Source of the DNA: Chryseobacterium gleum
Lineage (GTDB): Bacteria; Bacteroidota; Bacteroidia; Flavobacteriales_D; Crocinitomicaceae
DNA: 6,542 nucleotides
Direction: 5' to 3'
Assembly: GCA_945877045.1 (NCBI GenBank)
Contig: CAMCQW010000111.1
Span: 1-6,542, forward strand
The stretch's first letter is position 1. Every line of letters begins with the position of its first letter. This document shows, one piece after another, positions 1 to 6,371 of the stretch. The position numbers and the translations under genes are program-made. The notes beneath the pieces are model-generated. The model saw nothing but the letters and a program-made list of their open reading frames with translations, did not search any database and had not been told where the DNA came from.

Positions 1-184
1 CCATCTTTTTGGCTTCATCCAAAAATCGCATTCGAATATTTTTGTTATTAACAAAATCATTCTTAAGCATTTTAATAGCAACTAGATCACTCAACATGGT
101 ATTTTCTGCAAGATAAACTATTGCCATACCTCCTTCACCGAGGATAGAAAGAAACTTATAATTACCTAATTCTTGACCGATCAT
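1..184 (-). CDS. Hanks-type serine/threonine protein kinase, N-terminal part (runs off window)
   Basis: This entry was read by hand from the minus strand. The ATG is at 184-182 and the frame stays open through 61 codons to the window edge, so only the first part of the N-lobe is present. The glycine-rich ATP loop is visible as LGEGGMAIVYLAE (about residues 15-27); the third glycine of the canonical motif is Ala, as in many bacterial kinases of this type. The ATP-anchoring lysine is K38 in VAIK, and E57 in RFLDEAKK is the likely helix-C glutamate that pairs with it. Such kinases transfer phosphate from ATP to Ser/Thr of proteins and act in the cytoplasm, often followed by a membrane segment and a sensor domain, which cannot be seen here. 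It reads in the same direction as the four secretion-related genes but lies 207 bases beyond them, so it may have its own promoter. Start choice: the kinase fold begins about 8 residues after this Met, as is usual. The kinase assignment is firm; its target is unknown. Confidence 0.9.
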   Translation of the reverse strand, partial: MIGQELGNYKFLSILGEGGMAIVYLAENTMLSDLVAIKMLKNDFVNNKNIRMRFLDEAKKM

Positions 185-219
185 CGTTTTTACTTATTGC
201 TTTTTAATGCTGTTTCAAA

Positions 220-227
220 CAAATCTA
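220..227 (-). promoter_or_regulatory. Possible Bacteroidota -7 promoter box for the kinase gene
   Basis: On the minus strand this reads TAGATTTG, an exact match to the Bacteroidota -7 consensus TAnnTTTG. It lies about 35 bases before the kinase ATG, which would give a short leader. No clear TTG element was found at the expected upstream distance, so only half of the promoter is supported. An 8-base motif with two free positions can arise by chance in such AT-rich DNA. Confidence 0.3.
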
Positions 228-310
228 CATCCTTTTAGTTGATAATTATAATCCGTGACGCTTTATTTGAAGTTGAATTATTGCTTGCTAAGGTTTAGTA
301 TGTAAACTAA

Positions 311-342
311 TTATCTCGCTGAGAATTATGATTCAGAGATAA
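311..342. repeat. Inverted repeat, 7-bp arms, in the spacer before the kinase gene
   Basis: TTATCTC at 311-317 is the exact reverse complement of GAGATAA at 336-342. Within the 18-base spacer a smaller inverted repeat, GAAT (323-326) and ATTC (331-334), can pair around a 4-base loop, giving a two-tier stem with internal mismatches. No T-run follows on either strand as expected of an intrinsic terminator. It could be an operator or a leader structure, or a chance event in AT-rich DNA. Confidence 0.25.
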
Positions 343-358
343 AAACAGGATAAAGCAT

Positions 359-390
359 AAAAAACAAATGTGCCTCAGGTGAGTTGTTTG
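359..390 (-). terminator. Weak candidate terminator after the four-gene cluster
   Basis: Just after the TAA at 394-392, the minus strand can form an interrupted hairpin: CAAA (390-387) with TTTG (368-365), and CTCA (383-380) with TGAG (377-374), separated by unpaired bases. It is followed at once by six T residues (364-359). The position and the T-run fit an intrinsic terminator, but the stem is short and broken and the apical loop would be only two bases unless the top pairs open. It is the best candidate in the 207-base spacer. Confidence 0.3.
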
Positions 391-391
391 A

Positions 392-2236
392 TTAAGGCGT
401 TATTTTGACTAAGCGAATCATAAAGCCATTTTTACCCCTACCATTTGTTGAGTAATACCCACTTTTTGTTTCACATTCAAATCGATATACCGTTGTGGTG
501 CCCTTCTCTCCAACCCAAAAGTAACTCATACCAAACTCTGGTAAAGTCCAACCAGTATCCCCATAAAAACCATTGGGTTCCAAATTAAATCCATCGTAAT
601 TATCACCTTCACAATTATATAGATTAGCTAATGAGCCCTGTTTTGTACAACATGTAATTAGTGCTTGCCAGTCTTTTTCTGTAGCAACTCGGTATCCTTG
701 ATTCTTTAACACTTCATCTTTATCTGCTAATAGTTGATCATAAGCTAATTTATTGTATACTAATCCGTATTTATCATTGCTAAAATCAAAATCAAGGTAA
801 GCGCAACAAGCTGTTAATTCAGTTTGTTTATCCCAATCGGAAGCATTTGAAATAAATTTAATTGAATTACCTTTTCCTCGTTCTAATAGTGGCTCGTTAA
901 GCCATTTTTGTTCTCCACACAAATTATTTTCTGATTTTGAAAGTCTAATCGAAAAAGCAGCTAAACTTTGTCGATAAGAATCTTCAGTTTCGTCATTAAT
1001 TATGTTATCATCTATCATTGGTTCGCCGTAGTTTTCATTAGAAAAGGAAATTAATGTATGTTCGTCTAGCCAATATCCTGAAAAAAGATCTTTTGGGGAA
1101 TACCAATCTTCATCATAATATCCCGGATATGAATTTAATTGAAGCGTATTAATGTTGTTTCGGTCGCTATTACATTTAGCAATTAGCTCCTTCCATTGTT
1201 CTTTTGAACATACTTTCATTCCGGAATTGTTTGCACTTAATAAAACAACTATTTTTTCATAAGCCTTATAGTTATAGAGCAAACCGAGCGATTTATTCTC
1301 GTCATTAAATTCTGGATAACAGCAACAAGCCTTTTCAGGTGAAAGTTTCAACCATTCAGCTTCTGAACGAACCAATTGCACCCCTGCAGGTATTTCATTG
1401 TAAATATATTCACTCAACGAAGAGCTGATTGGGTTGCTTATCGATGTATTTACTGGGTCAATTGTAATATTCTCTCGGTCGCTTTCATTGTCATTATTCT
1501 CTGTGGCGCTTCCATTGCCATTGCTATCATTGTAAGGAGGAACTAAATAGGATATATTAATCTTAGAAATTCTGATCATTGTAGAAGGGCCAGAACAGAC
1601 AGTATTATCAAGGCCGTGAAAGGATGTAAATGGGCAGGTATGTACCTGTTTGTCGTTGATAAAAAAATAATAAGTGCCCTTGATTTTTCGGATGCTTAGT
1701 TTATTGAATTCTGAGGGCTTTAGATTAGGTAAAAAGGTAAGGGCCTTAATCGAATTATTCCATTTACCATTCTTATATTCTCCGATAGAATAATGACCTT
1801 CATTAATCATAAAAAAGTAGAATTCTTCAAAACTATTATCCGTTTTTCCCCAAAATACTCCTCCTCCAAAAGAGGATTTTGGACCATTATCAATAGTCTG
1901 AAAAGTTACCTCAATTTGAAAGTCTTTCTTTTGATTAATAACTTTATTTAAATCAAGCAAGCCAAAATCAGTAGGTGAAGTGCAACTTAATTCAAAATAC
2001 TTATAGTAATAGGTTCCTATATTATCTTGATAGTTGCTTTTCAACCCTTTATCAGTTGTGAAATCATCGAAGTATATTACCTCTCCTGGATCTGAAAGAC
2101 ATGCTGATTCAACAAATAAATTCACATTGTTGTTTTCGCTAAAATTTGACGAAGTTTCGCATGTACTATTTTTTGCACTATGACAAAACAATACAGTTGA
2201 CAAACAGATTGAAACAGAGAAGAATATGTTTTTCAT
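392..2236 (-). CDS. Exported protein: LamG/DUF1080-like domain plus two FISUMP-like modules
   Basis: The protein has 614 residues. Residues 1-20 form a signal peptide (MKNIFF, then a hydrophobic stretch). Cys18 is preceded by V-L-F, which is not a proper lipobox, so a soluble or loosely held exported protein is likelier than a lipoprotein. Residues about 52-232 resemble a concanavalin-A-like (LamG or DUF1080 type) beta-sandwich: an opening YFDDFT, a DFQIEVTF strand, GGGVFWG, then FYFFMINEGHYSIG, and FNKLSIRK followed by YYFFINDKQV. Residues about 235-275 are an Asn/Asp/Glu/Ser-rich flexible linker. Two divergent FISUMP (Fib_succ_major) modules follow: residues 279-434, with ACCCY at 303-307 and GLLYN at 318-322; and residues 439-614, with GEQKWL, ACCAY at 476-480, YGLVYN at 490-495 and the closing FMIRLVKI. 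There is no recognisable T9SS sorting domain at the C-terminus. The gene follows the PorP/SprF fusion gene by 105 bases, and that protein carries the same module. The ATG has an A-rich leader and no Shine-Dalgarno site. The function is unknown; carbohydrate or surface binding is a guess from the fold. Confidence 0.85.
   Translation of the reverse strand: MKNIFFSVSICLSTVLFCHSAKNSTCETSSNFSENNNVNLFVESACLSDPGEVIYFDDFTTDKGLKSNYQDNIGTYYYKYFELSCTSPTDFGLLDLNKVINQKKDFQIEVTFQTIDNGPKSSFGGGVFWGKTDNSFEEFYFFMINEGHYSIGEYKNGKWNNSIKALTFLPNLKPSEFNKLSIRKIKGTYYFFINDKQVHTCPFTSFHGLDNTVCSGPSTMIRISKINISYLVPPYNDSNGNGSATENNDNESDRENITIDPVNTSISNPISSSLSEYIYNEIPAGVQLVRSEAEWLKLSPEKACCCYPEFNDENKSLGLLYNYKAYEKIVVLLSANNSGMKVCSKEQWKELIAKCNSDRNNINTLQLNSYPGYYDEDWYSPKDLFSGYWLDEHTLISFSNENYGEPMIDDNIINDETEDSYRQSLAAFSIRLSKSENNLCGEQKWLNEPLLERGKGNSIKFISNASDWDKQTELTACCAYLDFDFSNDKYGLVYNKLAYDQLLADKDEVLKNQGYRVATEKDWQALITCCTKQGSLANLYNCEGDNYDGFNLEPNGFYGDTGWTLPEFGMSYFWVGEKGTTTVYRFECETKSGYYSTNGRGKNGFMIRLVKITP
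395..922 (-). repeat. FISUMP-like module, copy 2 of the 614-residue protein
   Basis: Residues 439-614. The entry motif CGEQKW matches the family's typical I-G-x-Q-x-W start. ACCAY, YGLVYN, YRVATEKDWQAL, LYNCEG, the FNLEPNGFYG segment, YFWVGEKG and FMIRLVKI follow in the family order. The YRVATEKDW segment takes the place of the usual GWHVPTDAEW. Confidence 0.65.
935..1402 (-). repeat. FISUMP-like module, copy 1 of the 614-residue protein
   Basis: Residues 279-434. It lacks the G-x-Q-x-W opening but has SEAEW, ACCCY, GLLYN, MKVCSKEQWKEL, GYYDEDWYSP, GYWLDE and FSIRLSK in the family order. Its first half is the closest match in the window to the module at the end of the neighbouring PorP/SprF-family protein. 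Confidence 0.65.
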
Positions 2237-2294
2237 GACTTTTTTTTATAAAGGTAATAGAAAATTATAGCATTAGAGTACCAAGTTAATTTTA

Positions 2295-2309
2295 ACGAAT
2301 ATTATTCGT
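2295..2309. repeat. 15-bp perfect palindrome in the gap between the two FISUMP genes
   Basis: ACGAATA, a single central T, then TATTCGT. Beyond one A:A mismatch on each side, four more T:A pairs extend the symmetry to 2290-2314. With a one-base centre it suits a dimeric DNA-binding protein better than an RNA hairpin. It lies about 60-75 bases upstream of the ATG at 2236. Chance is possible in AT-rich DNA, although the central CG pairs make it less trivial. Confidence 0.3.
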
Positions 2310-2322
2310 AAAAAATAACTTT

Positions 2323-2336
2323 TTCTTGCACAAGAA
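2323..2336. repeat. Short palindrome just after the PorP/SprF fusion stop codon
   Basis: TTCTTG at 2323-2328 and CAAGAA at 2331-2336 are exact reverse complements around CA. It begins 5 bases past the TAA of the upstream gene and sits 13 bases from the next palindrome. As RNA it would form only a 5-6 bp A/U-rich stem with a minimal loop and no clean U-tract directly after it, so termination is doubtful. Confidence 0.25.
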
Positions 2337-2341
2337 CCGTG

Positions 2342-4120
2342 TTATTTCTTTATGATTCTAATGAGGAACGCACAGTATTTAATTCGATCTTCCATTTCAC
2401 TAAAAAGAATATCTGTGGTTGGATTCTCTTTCTCGTTACAGTAAAGAAATTTAACACTCTCTTCACCCATCCAATAGGCCATTGATGGGTCCATTTCCGG
2501 TGTAAACCACTCTTCATCATAATAACCTGTGGGGAATAAATTAAAGGCGGAGTTTGTCTTGCCATCGCAGTTATACAATTGATTGATCGTTCTATTTTTT
2601 TTAGCATTTTCAACTAGTTTGTCCCAATCATTATTATTAGCCACCCTGAAGTCTTTTAGTTCTCCGCTGTTGGAAATAAGTTTTAATGCAGCAGCATTAT
2701 AAAATAGACCATACTTTTTATTACTTTCTTTAAACTCTAGGTAGCAACAACATGCACTTTTTGGCGACTTTTTTTTCCATTCTGCTTCACTTGTTATTAG
2801 ACTAACACCTAAATTTGAATAGATATCGAGGTTTTTACAATACCATTCTTGATCTCCAATAGTACATGTTGCAAGCTCTGTTGCAACATTTGCATTTAAT
2901 TCCTCTTCTTTTTCTTTAATTGTTTGTCTCATTCTTTGGCTAAATTCCATAAATGAATTTTCGTAGGTGTCTGTTTTACAGTTCTTAGAAAAGGTATTTT
3001 CAATTGCCTTCAATTCCGCTAAATTGCCTTTTTTGTTGCTAAGTACGGAAAACTGATCATACATGCGGTCACATTCACATATCTTCGTATTTCTTTGATA
3101 CATTAAACCTAACTCTGCAGATGGCCCTAATGCAATTGTACTTAGATTTCCATCAAAAATATTTATGCACCCTGTAAAAGAATTATACCGTAATGGAGAT
3201 TTAGCTAACTTACCAATTTTTCTATCTCTTCCAATTGTTTTGTAAATTAAGCCAAGATATATTCCTGGGTTTGTAAACACCGAAGAACTAGACACAAACT
3301 TTGCCCCAATAAATAAATTTACTCCATAATTAATAGCCCAAGATTTATTTGTACCCCAAGATAATTCTTGTATTTTATTAACTGCAATTTGACAATTCGG
3401 ATTACCAAAGTAGTTCACTCTGAAAGCTAAGCGATTAAAATAGTTATCTAAATTTTGACTTCCCATAATAGTTATACTTCCAAATTGCTGATCCTTTGGT
3501 CCAAATGTATAAACAGCATCCAATGCAATTGATTTGTTAATGTATTGAATACCTGGCATTACACTAAAGGCGAATTTATTTGTAACCTGCACACCTGTAA
3601 ATTGTGGGTCATTTAGGTCATAAAGATTAAAAATACTATTACCTCTGTATCGATTGTTTATTCCTTTTACAGAAATGCCAAAATTCAATTGATCGAAATT
3701 AGTTGGGTTCACTAATTTCTGATTGAGTTTTAATTGAATTCCAAATTGTCCGCAAATCTCATTTTGATCGTAGACACCGCCTGTGTAAGAATGAATATAA
3801 TATCCACCAATAGCATAATTATAAATACTTTTTATTTTTTTTTTGTCATCTGAATACAACATATTTTGCGAATAGTGGGTGGGTAGATTTGCTTTACCTC
3901 CAATTATAAAAAGGTAGGGAGATTGCGAACCCATATTATAATACTGTTGTCTGTGATTTGCGTAGATTGCTAAGCCTTGGGTTTCTAAAATCTTTGCAGG
4001 ATTAAACATCATATCATTCCACAAGCGTTGATTATTTAAAAACCGTTGCTGTCCAAATGCTCCCTGTACAATAAACAAAGCGACCAACAAAATTATTGTT
4101 TTAGTTATTTTCTTAGTCAT
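2342..4120 (-). CDS. PorP/SprF-family T9SS outer-membrane protein with C-terminal FISUMP-like module
   Basis: The protein has 592 residues, whereas PorP/SprF proteins usually have about 300-350. Residues 1-23 are a signal peptide ending AFG before QQ. Residues 24 to about 346 match the PorP/SprF pattern: an N-terminal MMFNPA segment like the family's YMFNPxxxNPA, then alternating beta-strand segments such as YAIGGYYIHSYTGG, LNFGISVKGI, FAFSVMPGIQYI and NPGIYLGLIYK. Residues about 347-415 are charged and probably helical (IKEKEEELNA). Residues 419-592 form a FISUMP-like module: TIGDQEWYCKNLD (420-432), ACCCY (456-460), YGLFYN (470-475), FRVANNNDWDKL, GYYDEEWF, AYWMGEES and FLIRIIKK at the end. 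In T9SS, PorP/SprF proteins sit in the outer membrane and serve secretion or anchoring of type B cargo. The ATG overlaps the end of the cargo gene by 8 bases (ATGACTAA), so the two are probably co-translated. The family call is fairly sure; the role of the added module is unknown. Confidence 0.88.
   Translation of the reverse strand: MTKKITKTIILLVALFIVQGAFGQQRFLNNQRLWNDMMFNPAKILETQGLAIYANHRQQYYNMGSQSPYLFIIGGKANLPTHYSQNMLYSDDKKKIKSIYNYAIGGYYIHSYTGGVYDQNEICGQFGIQLKLNQKLVNPTNFDQLNFGISVKGINNRYRGNSIFNLYDLNDPQFTGVQVTNKFAFSVMPGIQYINKSIALDAVYTFGPKDQQFGSITIMGSQNLDNYFNRLAFRVNYFGNPNCQIAVNKIQELSWGTNKSWAINYGVNLFIGAKFVSSSSVFTNPGIYLGLIYKTIGRDRKIGKLAKSPLRYNSFTGCINIFDGNLSTIALGPSAELGLMYQRNTKICECDRMYDQFSVLSNKKGNLAELKAIENTFSKNCKTDTYENSFMEFSQRMRQTIKEKEEELNANVATELATCTIGDQEWYCKNLDIYSNLGVSLITSEAEWKKKSPKSACCCYLEFKESNKKYGLFYNAAALKLISNSGELKDFRVANNNDWDKLVENAKKNRTINQLYNCDGKTNSAFNLFPTGYYDEEWFTPEMDPSMAYWMGEESVKFLYCNEKENPTTDILFSEMEDRIKYCAFLIRIIKK
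2345..2866 (-). repeat. FISUMP-like module fused to the PorP/SprF barrel
   Basis: Residues 419-592 of the fusion. Over residues 438-475 it is identical at 24 of 38 positions, by hand count without gaps, to residues 285-322 of the downstream 614-residue protein. Its LYNCDG and FNLFPTGYY segments instead resemble that protein's second module (LYNCEG, FNLEPNGFY). Confidence 0.7.
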
Positions 4121-5471
4121 ATTTTATGCTTAATATTCCAGAATACTTCTTTTTTCTATATTTAGAACGCAAAATATAGGTGTAGTCTCCAGGTGGGAGT
4201 TTTTCCCCTTTTTGGTTCAAACCATCAAAGGGAACATAAGATGGATTATCAGTTGCATCTTGCTTATAGACTAATTCACCGCGAATATTTCGCAATTCAA
4301 CAACATAATCTGTCCATTGATCGATTCCACTAATTTTCCAATCATCATTATAACCATCTCCGTTTGGTGATAAGCCTTCAGGAATATTTAATTCTGCTTT
4401 AGATAAAACCACTACTCGAACCGAATCCTTGCAATTGTTATTATCATATACGAATAATTGGTAGTTCCCTTCCTCAATTCCTGAGAGGTCTTGCGTATTC
4501 TCCATGAATGTTGAATCATTATTCAAAGACCAAAAATAAAAAAATGGTCCAGTACCACTAACGCTAATTGCAACTGCTCCATCACCTCCCAGCGTGGCGT
4601 TTATTATGGTGTCGACATAAATCACTGGAAGCGGCAGTGTAATTAAATTAACAGCTAGTCTATTAGTTGATTCACATCCATTATTTCCATTAAAACTGGT
4701 AACATAAAAGGTTTTGTTTTCAGTCGGTAATGTGTAATAATTTAGACCTTCATGCAGATATTCCGCACAGCCATTTGCACTTGCATACCAGCGTAAATTA
4801 CCAGTGCTAGTAGTTGCAGAAAGCGGCACAGCATCTCGATTGTTATAACATTTCACTACAGTCCCTTGATTAATAGGAGTTGGGGGTTTGTTATTTGATG
4901 GGCAATAATTACCCCACAATTCTATATTGTCTATTACAATTCCCGGCTGAAAATTAAATGAGTTGTCTGCAATAAATGAAAAACCTATATAAAACCCCGT
5001 ATTTTCTAAACATTTGGGCAATAGTAGCGATTCGTTTTGAGTTTGAGCTCCATTTCCTGATTGATAAGTTTTTAATTTTTCCCAATTCAAGGCATCCGTA
5101 CTGTAATACAAGGTCCCAAAATCACGTTCACTTTCCCCGTTGCATCTCCAATCAAATTTCAATACAACATTGAATTGATCCAATGATTGAAAGTAACGAT
5201 ATCTAATCGCCGATTCTTCAGAATTTCCAAAGGAATATCCTTGAGAATAATTTCCACTTTGATTATTTACATCATAATGAACCACCTGAAGCGAATTATT
5301 ATCAATTGAATAATTAGTATTGGCAACTTCCAAAAGATTGGCAGAACTGCCATTGCTAGAGCTAGACCAATTTACAGTAGACCAATCAAAATTGTCTGAT
5401 GCGAATTGGGCAAAAAGGGAGTGGGAACATAAAATTATTATACTGACTGCAATGTGATTTCTCATAACCAT
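4113..5471 (-). CDS. T9SS type B cargo: jelly-roll, Ig-like and SprB-like modules with CHU_C sorting domain
   Basis: The protein has 452 residues. The signal peptide is residues 1-21 (IIILCSHSLFA before Q). Residues about 25-190 look like a MAM/jelly-roll beta-sandwich: SDNFD at the start, FDWRCNG, FGTLYYSTDALNWEKL, and IVIDNIELWG at the end. Residues about 193-283 resemble a bacterial Ig-like module (LRWYASANGC, TFYVTSFNGNNGCES). Residues about 285-356 resemble an SprB repeat (GGDGAVAISVSGTGPFFYFW, then GNYQLFVYDNNNC). Residues 362-452 are a gliding-motility-associated C-terminal domain (CHU_C, TIGR04131 type): the hallmark LSPNGDGYNDDWKI, then VVELRNIRGELVY, PPGDYTYIL and GILSIKYD. This domain marks export by the type IX system. 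The PorP/SprF-type gene directly downstream overlaps by 8 bases and is the likely dedicated partner. A second Met at codon 3 (5465) could also be the start; both have A/T-rich leaders. An adhesive or structural surface role is likely; the ligand is unknown. Confidence 0.9.
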   Translation of the reverse strand: MVMRNHIAVSIIILCSHSLFAQFASDNFDWSTVNWSSSSNGSSANLLEVANTNYSIDNNSLQVVHYDVNNQSGNYSQGYSFGNSEESAIRYRYFQSLDQFNVVLKFDWRCNGESERDFGTLYYSTDALNWEKLKTYQSGNGAQTQNESLLLPKCLENTGFYIGFSFIADNSFNFQPGIVIDNIELWGNYCPSNNKPPTPINQGTVVKCYNNRDAVPLSATTSTGNLRWYASANGCAEYLHEGLNYYTLPTENKTFYVTSFNGNNGCESTNRLAVNLITLPLPVIYVDTIINATLGGDGAVAISVSGTGPFFYFWSLNNDSTFMENTQDLSGIEEGNYQLFVYDNNNCKDSVRVVVLSKAELNIPEGLSPNGDGYNDDWKISGIDQWTDYVVELRNIRGELVYKQDATDNPSYVPFDGLNQKGEKLPPGDYTYILRSKYRKKKYSGILSIKYD

Positions 5472-5482
5472 TTTTGTATTAA

Positions 5483-6268
5483 TTAATTATTAAATAAAAA
5501 TGTAAGAGAAAAACCGAGACCTAAGGGTTGACCTTTGGTGTCTAAGACACTAAAATTCTTCATTTTTTTATCGTCCGAGGTCCAGTCAAGTTTATAATAC
5601 CTGGCCGACCAGCCATAAAATATACCGTAAACTTTACAATTCAATTTAAAATAAGAATCAACTCTAAACGGAAGAGGGATACTCAAGCCACCTTGAAGTC
5701 TTGTATTAGCAAACCACCCAACACTTTTTACTTGTTGGCCTTGTATTCGGTTGTCAGTAAATCGAATCCTAGATGGGCCTGCATCAATTTCTGCTCCAAC
5801 GTACAAAATAGTCCCAATATCAAAATGTAAGTTGATCCCATAATCATCAATCTGGCATTGATTTCCAGTTTGATAAAAATTAAAGAATGTTTGATTGTTT
5901 TGTACTGGATTTTGAAAAACAGGATAGGTAATACTATTGATACTATCTTGAAAACCATTCATTCTCGATTTGCTGTAAGAAATACCGGCACCAAAATCAA
6001 CGCCCCATACAGTCCAATCGGTGAAACCTAGATTCCCCCATGCTGTAATAGAGTAACCTAACTTTATAGAGGGATATGAACAGATTTCAGCATTATAGCT
6101 TTCATTAAAACCAGACGAAGCTATGGTTTGCTTTAATGTGGTTTGATAATTTACGGTTTCGTATATACTGTATATGCCTTTATGAACTGCACTATTTTGT
6201 GCGAATGTGACGTTGAATATTACTAATGAAAATAGATAAAAAGAAGTTTGAAATAAAAAACGTTGCAT
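5483..6268 (-). CDS. Small exported protein, probably an outer-membrane beta-barrel
   Basis: The protein has 261 residues. The signal peptide is residues 1-23, with TFA before QNS. The mature part has many alternating polar/hydrophobic stretches rich in Gly, Tyr, Phe and Trp (for example IKLGYSITAWGNLGF, GVDFGAGISYS, GINLHFDIGTILYVGAEI, VGWFANTRLQGGLSIPLP and YFKLNCKVYGIFYGW) and ends in LGFSLTFLFNN. This is what an 8-to-10-stranded outer-membrane barrel would look like. There is no named family I can recognise and no enzyme motif. It is the first gene of the leftward cluster, 11 bases before the T9SS cargo gene, so it is probably co-transcribed and may act at the same place in the outer membrane. 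No Shine-Dalgarno site precedes the ATG. A periplasmic or surface-attached beta-rich protein remains possible. Confidence 0.75.
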   Translation of the reverse strand: MQRFLFQTSFYLFSLVIFNVTFAQNSAVHKGIYSIYETVNYQTTLKQTIASSGFNESYNAEICSYPSIKLGYSITAWGNLGFTDWTVWGVDFGAGISYSKSRMNGFQDSINSITYPVFQNPVQNNQTFFNFYQTGNQCQIDDYGINLHFDIGTILYVGAEIDAGPSRIRFTDNRIQGQQVKSVGWFANTRLQGGLSIPLPFRVDSYFKLNCKVYGIFYGWSARYYKLDWTSDDKKMKNFSVLDTKGQPLGLGFSLTFLFNN

Positions 6269-6354
6269 TATAGTCTAGGTTTTTTGAAAAATAATTACGT
6301 GAAATTAACAACTTATACTAACATATACAATTAAAATCGTGTTTATTATTTTAT

Positions 6355-6371
6355 TTGATTATAATAATCAA
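6355..6371. repeat. 17-bp perfect palindrome in the divergent spacer
   Basis: TTGATTAT, a central A, then ATAATCAA: two exact 8-base arms. It lies between the leftward cluster (ATG at 6268) and the rightward gene beginning at 6482, roughly 90-110 bases from each start, where an operator serving both could sit. The spacer is extremely A/T-rich, so a palindrome of this length could be chance. No full TTG/TAnnTTTG promoter was found on either strand of the spacer. Confidence 0.25.

Noticed and set aside
2183..2236. Lipoprotein signal with Cys18 in the 614-residue protein
   Set aside because: The residues before the Cys are V-L-F; a lipobox needs a small residue (Gly, Ala or Ser) directly before it.
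2249..2256. TACCTTTA on the minus strand as a -7 promoter box for the two-module gene
   Set aside because: It lacks the final G of TAnnTTTG, has no TTG at the right distance, and lies only about 12 bases from the ATG.
2350..2613. Open frame of 87 codons on the minus strand inside the PorP/SprF fusion gene
   Set aside because: It lies wholly within the FISUMP-like module coding region in another frame, shows no family features, and the main frame has clear domain motifs.
4976..5173. Open frame of 65 codons on the plus strand
   Set aside because: It is antisense to the jelly-roll part of the T9SS cargo gene, with no start context or recognisable protein features.
5728..5958. Open frame of 76 codons on the minus strand
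   Set aside because: It is an out-of-frame shadow of the 261-residue barrel gene; its hydrophobic stretches come from A/T-rich codons read in another frame.
6280..6315. TTG and TATTTTTC on the minus strand as a promoter for the leftward cluster
   Set aside because: The -7 box misses the final G and the spacing of about 15 bases is shorter than the usual 17-23.
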